Of a DNA stretch of 64,000 nucleotides, positions 61,201 through 64,000 are shown piece by piece. The notes below the pieces were generated by a model that was not told the DNA's origin, did no database searches, and saw only the letters and a program-made list of their open reading frames with translations. Both the position numbers and the translations under genes were made by a program. This DNA comes from Buxus sempervirens (lineage: Eukaryota; Streptophyta; Magnoliopsida; Buxales; Buxaceae). The stretch lies in assembly GCA_947561395.2 (NCBI GenBank), contig OX387183.1, positions 60,061,915-60,125,914 of the forward strand, in the 5' to 3' direction. The number at the start of each line of letters is the position of its first letter. The first letter of the stretch is position 1.

Positions 61201-61904
61201 GATTTGGCTACAATATCAGATGGTGATCCCATTCAATGTGTGCTCAAAACTGTCAAGCAAAGATGTACCAGACTGCCATATCATCAACATGCTTATTAGT
61301 GCCTTATGGACGATTTGGACAGCATGTAACTGGAAGATTTTTTATGATAATGTGGTTGGAAGAATTGGTATTTTGGATCGGGTGGTGGTTCTGGCAGCTT
61401 CTTGGGTAGCGGTTCACAAGGATTTCATAAACTATCAAGCTTCTGAAATTGTCAGAAACTGGTCTTCTATTATCCAGTGGTCCTAGGTTTAGGTTATGTT
61501 TTGCCATTTTTCGGTTGTTGATGTTTATGATTGATTTTGGAAGTTAATCCACTTCTTGTGGATGTGCGCTCTCTCCTTTTTGATGTTAATGGAACTTCGT
61601 CTTTGTATACACACACATGCACATAAAAACCTAGGGTACATAAGAAAATAAGAGCAGTCCCGTCAAGTTGATAGATACTTGTAGAAAAGGCAGCATGACA
61701 TGAGACAAAAAGAAATCATTCTTGTTACAATAGTTTACCGAGAAGTAAAAAATGCCATATACCTCCGCGAAAGTCTTTTGGTCTGATGTAAGACGTTTCG
61801 TTGACAACTCCTTCAAAGTCCGAAAGAGTACCATGAAAATCCTGTGGGAAGTAATAATATCTGCAGACGGAAGTTGTTGTGCTAAAGCAGAAAAGAGTTC
61901 AGGC
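19265..61904 (-). CDS. IPO11: Importin-11-like nuclear transport receptor (5' end beyond window)
   Basis: Importin-11 is an importin-beta family HEAT-repeat receptor that carries cargo into the nucleus and releases it on Ran-GTP; human IPO11 carries UBE2E3 and RPL12. Nineteen exons, high to low coordinate: 61904-61763, 60420-60202, 60097-60031, 56739-56340, 47789-47642, 47502-47342, 46633-46534, 38287-38213, 38129-37995, 34538-34449, 32262-32080, 31995-31891, 28422-28264, 25282-25238, 25063-24842, 19955-19849, 19761-19705, 19581-19509, 19429-19265. Splice sites are GT-AG and phases agree at every join, giving 883 residues plus stop. Key matches to the Arabidopsis protein (At3g08960): [93 protein letters not shown] and a C-terminal QALKMP. 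The N-terminal ~120 residues (importin-beta N domain) are not in the window. Introns reach 8.5 kb and are packed with LINEs. The gene looks functional. Confidence 0.95.
20515..22906 (-). mobile_element. 5'-truncated L1-type LINE (minus), interrupted by a small element
   Basis: Minus-strand translations show, in order, [14 protein letters not shown] (about 22770), the [13 protein letters not shown] reverse transcriptase motif (about 22330), then [40 protein letters not shown] and the C-terminal linker down to about 21080. A T-rich segment at about 20515-20535 is the likely poly-A tail. The reading frame is broken in several places. It lies in the 4.9 kb importin-11 intron in the sense direction. 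A separate element at about 22364-22590 splits the reverse transcriptase region. Confidence 0.8.
22364..22590. mobile_element. Small hAT-like non-autonomous element inside the LINE
   Basis: The left end cagtggcatagccagga resembles the common plant repeat CAGTGGCGGAGCCAGGA, and the right end (ggcccatgcttgccac) is a diverged inverted match. It separates ...SSIVNG from the RQGDPLSP block of the LINE, so it inserted after the LINE. An 8-bp target duplication is expected but is not clean in the sequence. Confidence 0.55.
23030..23325 (+). mobile_element. RTE-clade LINE 3' fragment (plus)
   Basis: The end reads ...NRNFVADPN followed by ctagttggaacaaaacattttgttgttac, matching the RTE end (RIHVADPN, then a TTG-type tail). 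An [10 protein letters not shown] stretch corresponds to the usual RGRGRPK. It is broken and truncated, antisense to importin-11. Confidence 0.65.
23326..24841. other. Rest of the 4.9-kb importin-11 intron
   Basis: No coding region is recognised. A stretch at 24130-24540 has the look of a single LTR on the minus strand (a TG start near 24532), but no matching end or target duplication was found. The rest is AT-rich. Confidence 0.4.
25283..28263. other. 3.0-kb importin-11 intron, no recognised element
   Basis: The stretch holds simple T-rich and CTT repeats (about 25990-26025) and a TCTC run near 26519. An open stretch at 26827-27165 (plus) resembles no known family. Nothing else is supported. 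Confidence 0.4.
28924..29013. repeat. Perfect 45-bp tandem duplication
   Basis: Units 28924-28968 and 28969-29013 are identical or nearly so (gctttatccagctagtgaaa... ending in a T-run). The unit contains both the target sequence and the start of the poly-T of the adjacent small retroposed insert, which ties the duplication to that insertion. Confidence 0.9.
29004..29100 (-). mobile_element. 97-bp LINE-type insert with perfect 17-bp target duplication
   Basis: The segment begins with a T-run (the poly-A tail on the minus strand) and ends at aaagaggtgcc. It is flanked by AACAGTAGCTCATATTA at 28987-29003 and 29101-29117, a perfect 17-bp target duplication. This is a very short, strongly 5'-truncated retroposition event, recent by its intact duplication. 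The source family could not be named from so short a sequence. Confidence 0.85.
29118..31890. other. Rest of the 3.5-kb importin-11 intron
   Basis: No recognisable gene or bounded element. A TA/CA microsatellite lies at about 31258-31280. Open stretches here match nothing I know. Confidence 0.4.
32800..33065 (+). mobile_element. LINE ORF2 C-terminal fragment (plus)
   Basis: The translation [15 protein letters not shown] followed by [11 protein letters not shown], then [13 protein letters not shown], matches the zf-RVT-like cysteine cluster and following region of plant L1-type ORF2 (C..C...ETI.HLF.HC). It is broken and antisense to importin-11. The sequence from 32560 to 32800 may belong to the same insertion but was not recognised. 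Confidence 0.65.
33591..33646. repeat. 28-bp tandem duplication
   Basis: The unit atgttcacaagcayccctcc starts at 33591 and again at 33619. Confidence 0.85.
33860..34165 (+). mobile_element. RTE-clade LINE 3' fragment (plus)
   Basis: The translation [10 protein letters not shown] (usual RLRWFGHVQR), then [14 protein letters not shown] (usual RGRPKKTWLEV), NTYNLIED, and [11 protein letters not shown] (usual W..RIHVADPN) shows the RTE C-terminal order clearly. It ends with ttgggataaggct. It is truncated and broken, in an importin-11 intron and antisense to the gene. Confidence 0.8.
34826..34889. repeat. 35-bp tandem duplication
   Basis: atcactctttgcatattcat starts at 34826 and again at 34861. 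Confidence 0.9.
35300..35600 (+). mobile_element. RNase H-like fragment of a LINE (plus)
   Basis: The translation [25 protein letters not shown], and [10 protein letters not shown] resembles the plant RVT_3 RNase H-like domain carried at the end of some LINE ORF2 proteins (V.RD..G.V.AA ... P..AEA.A ... V.VE.DS). It is short and broken, so the call is tentative. An old gene fragment with the same fold is the alternative. Confidence 0.5.
35601..37994. other. Rest of the 3.5-kb importin-11 intron
   Basis: AT-rich sequence with an AG microsatellite at about 36513-36530 and no recognised gene or bounded element. Confidence 0.45.
38925..41601 (+). pseudogene. LINE ORF1 region (RNA-binding protein of plant L1), broken
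   Basis: Open pieces in several frames read [56 protein letters not shown] and [21 protein letters not shown]. They resemble the ORF1-type proteins of plant L1 elements (DUF4283-related), which bind LINE RNA. The frame changes repeatedly between 39266 and 41500 and no single intact protein remains. The zinc-knuckle was not located with confidence. The identification rests on position upstream of ORF2 and partial resemblance. Confidence 0.6.
41602..46022 (+). pseudogene. LINE ORF2: endonuclease, reverse transcriptase, cysteine-rich C-terminus, broken
   Basis: ORF2 nicks target DNA and copies LINE RNA into it. The endonuclease part starts [19 protein letters not shown] and shows GDFNV (about 42004) and SDHSLIL (about 42262). 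Reverse transcriptase shows KAPGPDGF (42949), [42 protein letters not shown] (43504) and the catalytic FADD (44418-44429). The C-terminal part has [18 protein letters not shown] and ends with WASLCD and a stop at 46020-46022. In-frame stops lie at 41953, 44667, 44982, 45693, 45744 and 45858, and one frame change lies near 43370. A hAT-like element interrupts it at 43614-44374. Most of the stops replace an expected tryptophan. Confidence 0.88.
43614..44374. mobile_element. hAT-like non-autonomous element with perfect 8-bp target duplication
   Basis: GTTGTATG occurs at 43606-43613 and 44375-44382 on either side. The ends are inverted repeats: tagggctacaacttgggtcgg at the left and the reverse complement taggggctgcaactcggt at the right. 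An 8-bp duplication is typical of hAT elements. The ends are rich in ggtttggttt/ggttcggttt and the middle is AT-rich. No transposase was seen. It interrupts the LINE reverse transcriptase between LYVG and [14 protein letters not shown], so it is younger than the LINE. Confidence 0.9.
50047..51980 (-). mobile_element. Non-autonomous Helitron, 1.93 kb, inserted between A and T
   Basis: Read on the minus strand, the element starts TCTATATATTAAAGG (51980 downward) and ends in CTAG at 50050-50047. A perfect hairpin lies a few bases before that end: stem GCCCGTGC / GCACGGGC with loop AAA, about 50055-50075. The base before TC is A and the base after CTAG is T, and there is no target duplication. 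These are the defining Helitron features. No Rep/helicase coding is present, so it is non-autonomous. It splits the 3' UTR of the surrounding LINE. Its 5' portion (51880-51960) is unusually GC-rich, and the interior contains a tandem repeat. Confidence 0.9.
51475..51770. repeat. Tandem repeat inside the Helitron, about 127-bp unit
   Basis: ataaatgctt occurs at 51511 and 51638, and atgactaaatctaaattatt occurs in both units. An aaagttrcggc-type start marker occurs near 51480, 51620 and (diverged) 51748. This gives a little over two copies with period about 127. Internal minisatellites are common in non-autonomous Helitrons. Confidence 0.85.
52022..53221. other. Intron sequence between two LINEs
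   Basis: No coding region is recognised. The 52480-52720 part is GC-richer than its surroundings and may be a piece of an unidentified element, but no ends or target duplications were found. Confidence 0.4.
53239..53591 (+). mobile_element. 353-bp 5'-truncated LINE with perfect 17-bp target duplication
   Basis: AACTATAGTTTTACTTC at 53222-53238 and 53592-53608 is a perfect 17-bp target duplication. The insert encodes the LINE ORF2 C-terminus without a break ([20 protein letters not shown] ... CKDFNDL, stop near 53483), then a 3' UTR and cattaccgatc plus an A-run. The C-terminus is close to that of the 48534 LINE ([20 protein letters not shown]), so both come from one family. The perfect duplication and clean frame point to a young insertion. 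Confidence 0.95.
54530..55310 (+). mobile_element. LINE C-terminal fragment with RNase H-like part (plus)
   Basis: The segment [21 protein letters not shown] resembles the cysteine-rich end of LINE ORF2. The following region at 55110-55300 ([29 protein letters not shown]) matches the RVT_3 RNase H-like domain (AE..AL..GL.LA..LG...L.VE.DS). A 22-bp duplication sits at 54674/54696. The frame is broken between the parts. No target duplication was identified. Confidence 0.65.
55311..56339. other. Intron sequence upstream (3' side) of the 400-nt importin-11 exon
   Basis: AT-rich, with a G-rich and GA-rich patch at about 56063-56098. Nothing else is recognised. Confidence 0.4.
56740..58071. other. 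Intron sequence of importin-11
   Basis: No gene or bounded element is recognised. A short duplication (agggtatggagtttgc) occurs twice near 57747-57785. Confidence 0.4.
58072..59011. mobile_element. hAT-like non-autonomous element with 8-bp target duplication
   Basis: The ends are tagaggtggcaattgtgacc and the reverse complement tagaggtggcaatgggtcgg, an excellent inverted pair. Flanks CAAACAAC (58064-58071) and CAAACAAT (59012-59019) match at 7 of 8 bases. The subterminal parts are rich in cgggttgggtt, as in the 6923 and 43614 elements. The middle is AT-rich and contains a nested LINE tail at 58439-58685. It lies in the 3.3-kb importin-11 intron. Confidence 0.88.
58439..58685 (-). mobile_element. 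247-bp LINE tail nested in the hAT-like element (minus)
   Basis: A perfect 21-bp target duplication (58418-58438 and 58686-58706, beginning cttttaagacttt) flanks the insert. It begins with a T-run followed by gattggcaat; on the minus strand this is attgccaatc plus an A-run, the same tail form as the other LINEs here. No protein part remains. It inserted after the hAT-like element. Confidence 0.88.
59020..60030. other. Intron sequence with a GA/G tract
   Basis: A (GA)n run followed by a run of about 13 G lies at 59409-59435. No gene or bounded element is recognised. Confidence 0.45.
60600..60800 (+). mobile_element. RTE-type LINE tails (plus)
   Basis: Two adjacent copies of an RTE-like end occur: cagactgggacagcagaa with YVANPKSG near 60640-60695, and cagattgggatggcagaac near 60721 followed by ctcaattagttggaataatt and a ttttgttgttgttatt tail ending at about 60798. 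They are short and broken. The second has the typical TTG tail. Confidence 0.55.
61180..61630 (+). mobile_element. LINE ORF2 C-terminal fragment with 3' UTR (plus)
   Basis: The frame [34 protein letters not shown], ending IIQWS and a stop near 61485 resembles the plant L1 C-terminus (WAIWKARN..IF ... SW). It is followed by a LINE-like 3' UTR and a (ca)-rich tail near 61608-61630. It lies antisense in the first in-window importin-11 intron. Confidence 0.7.
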
Positions 61905-62389
61905 CTGAACAAATGACCTAATCAGTACGTTTTCAAAACAATAATAAGTTGAATAACAAAAAATTCAATCTGAGTAAAAAAAAAATTAGAATATGGTTTG
62001 GAAATGACAAAGGAAAAAGTGCACAAGAAAGTAACAAAATCAGAACCACACCTACCACCTAACAAGAATTTAGAACGGAAACAAGAAATTTATCATAGAG
62101 AAGTTCATGGAGTTCCAAACTCTGTCCTCATATGAGGGTAGCCTTTCAAAGATAACTCTGAAATCATTTTCAATCACATCACCAAAGACAATAACAAGAG
62201 GTAGGTGGTCATGATAGGACTCTTCTCACTTCAATATTCAGAACTTACATGGTAAGCTACCAGCAAGAATATTTCATGTGACCTACTACTAAACCATTAA
62301 AAATAATTTTGGTTCATGTTACTTTTCAACTATCTATGATGAATATGTTGAGCAACAAACCCAAGTTGAATAACAAAGCCAAGGCTCAC
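61905..62389. other. Start of the importin-11 intron left open at the window edge
   Basis: AT-rich. No further importin-11 exon was found between 61905 and 64000, so the exons for the first ~120 residues must lie to the right of the window. Confidence 0.5.
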
Positions 62390-62965
62390 TACCAAGTCCA
62401 AACTGACAGCCTTGAGCCACCCTGTCTCCTTGGCCATTCATAAAAATAATTGCCCTGCCTATTCACGAGTTGCCTTCCCATTAACGTGTGCTCCATGAGC
62501 ATGAACGACTTGTTCACATGTCTCAGCATCTCATGCTGCTTCTTGATGTCATCAAGAAATCATAGAAACGAGGTCTTCTATTCCTTAACATCACATTCCC
62601 CATCCATCTTAGATACAAACTATCAAGGGTCTTCCTCTTTGAGGCAATTCCTAGCCATGTGTAGCCCCATAGCATAGGAAATGTTTAACTCTTACCTTGA
62701 CTCTTGGCTAGAACCATTATTCATCCCACTTTTTTTTGGATATCCTTGAAGGATTTTGGCTTGGAAAAGTTGGTCCACAGCCATAGAAAGGTCTCACATG
62801 CCATGCCTTTCTAGCTCTTGTGTTGCCCAAACCTACAACTCATCAATGAAATTGAAGAACAAGGTCATCTTCTGGTATGCCAGGGACCTCTAGCAGAAGA
62901 ACAGAGAATTCTTTGACATAATTATGCACCTGCATACTTCAACCACATAAGACTCTTCCTGTTTT
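62390..62965 (-). mobile_element. Ty3/gypsy gag fossil, broken
   Basis: Minus-strand translation near 62930-62750 resembles the gypsy gag segment with YVKEF near its start and the conserved linker after it; sequence further along (to about 62390) continues in the gag-to-protease direction. It is partial, heavily broken and old. No LTR ends were seen. It lies in the importin-11 intron on the gene's sense strand. Confidence 0.55.
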
Positions 62966-63229
62966 CTATTTTCTAAGTAAAATTTCCATTTAAAGTTCTG
63001 CCAGCTATCAAGAGTGCAAGCTCTACACTGCACACCAGCTGAATCATCTCAACCAGAAAGTGGTTGTGAAGGTGAGGCTTCAGGTTGCCATCAGAATCTA
63101 AGCTTTCTCATCATAAAAAGAGACAGAATTATATTACTGCTCCAATGCCACAAAAAAAACTGTTCAACTCCCTAACATTACAAAACCCATCAGAGGTCAT
63201 AATGAAAGATGTATTAAATTGACAAAGGT

Positions 63230-64000
63230 GGAAATTACAAGACAAGTATGCAATTGCAGGAGATGCCCACTCTGGACAACCCATCCCCTTCACATATACA
63301 GATTCCAAAATTATAACCCGGAAAACAACAGTCTATACTCCTGAAGGAAACAAAAGTATATGTCCAAAATGGTGTAAACAAACTTCTCAAACACAACATA
63401 AAACTCTCCTGATAACCCTCTAGAAAAAATTTAGCCTTTAAGGTCCCCAATTTCGCTAACCAATCTGCCGCATGATTAGCCTCTCTCGGCACATTGCTGA
63501 ACGAGTCATGTACCAAAGATCTAGCAATACCAATATAGTGAGAGAACCTCTAAGAGCCAATGTCATCACTAGCCATCCACCTAATTATGATACTGCATCA
63601 CCATCTATCACAAAATTTTGATCCCTCCCAACTTGCCTCAGTAAGCCCAGTCAATAAGGCTAACAGCTCTACCTGAATAGAATCACCAGTGCCCACTAGG
63701 TCACAAAAGATAGTAGAAACAACTCCCAAATGGTCTATAAATACCCCTCCAATACCCGAAGGGTCCCAACTATATAAGAAGCACCCGTCCAAAATTGACC
63801 TTCATCATACCCATTGCTGGCTCCCCAACCTCCCGTAAAGGGGATGAGAAACAATACACATGCCACTTCCTAAGCATCTGAAATACTGCATCCTTGAAAT
63901 TCCAATCGGATCGATACTTACAAGGTTACAGCCACTTCGCCATGTAAAAATAATTGGAGGAATAAAATGCTAGATATCATACCCTAATTTTCCTCAATTG
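63230..64000 (-). mobile_element. LINE fragment with RNase H-like domain (minus), runs off the edge
   Basis: Minus-strand translation gives VNFDGC-like sequence near 63800, then DPSGIGGVFIDHLGVVS, QVELLALLTGLTEA (63760-63620), and VPREANHAADWLAKLG (63490-63440). This is the full motif order of the plant RVT_3 RNase H-like domain (NPG..GIGGV.RD..G ... AEL.AL..GL ... VPRE.N..AD.LA). It is broken between the parts. Whether it belongs to a LINE or to another element that carries this domain is not settled. Confidence 0.7.

Noticed and set aside
61905-64000. Search for the N-terminal importin-11 exons
   Set aside because: No sequence encoding the expected residues before the PELFSAL exon was found; the interval holds only transposon pieces.

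Overview
This window is nuclear DNA of a flowering plant, probably a woody core eudicot. It has small exons in long AT-rich introns, GT-AG splice sites, plant-type nuclear-transport genes, plant L1- and RTE-type LINEs, a Helitron and many non-autonomous DNA transposons. No bacterial genes, rRNA, tRNA or CRISPR arrays were seen. Genes were recognised by reading translations from memory of the families; no database search was run.

Layout. (1) 1-6.4 kb: a decayed copy of EBP1 (ERBB3-binding protein 1 / PA2G4-like) on the plus strand. It keeps a TATA box, a telo-box and exon 1, but only two other exon pieces remain. (2) 6.47-7.38 kb: a Mutator-like element with a second, GGGTYGGGTT-rich element inside it. 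(3) 8.08-15.18 kb: an intact four-exon RanBP1 gene, plus strand, with a 6.2 kb last intron holding a broken Ty3/gypsy fossil and LINE pieces. (4) 16.3 kb to beyond 61.9 kb: an importin-11 (IPO11/KA120-like) gene, minus strand. Nineteen coding exons (883 codons plus stop) are in the window and the first ~120 residues lie beyond the right edge. All exon joins keep frame.

Only about 6% of the importin-11 coding span is coding. The rest is intron grown by retroposition: a full-length but decayed L1-type LINE (38765-46171) carrying a hAT-like insertion; a 5'-truncated LINE (48534-52003) carrying a 1.93 kb Helitron in its 3' UTR; a 353-bp LINE with a perfect 17-bp target duplication (53239-53591); a hAT-like element (58072-59011) carrying a 247-bp LINE tail; and many smaller LINE/RTE fragments. 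Most of the coding-recognisable LINE pieces lie antisense to the host gene.

RanBP1 and importin-11 are tail to tail and act in the same Ran-GTP nuclear transport cycle: importin-11 carries cargo and releases it on Ran-GTP, and RanBP1 helps RanGAP strip Ran-GTP from receptors in the cytoplasm. I found no clearly new biological system. The most informative signals are the nested, precisely bounded insertions, a strong tryptophan-to-stop decay pattern in the LINEs, and the Ran-pathway pairing.
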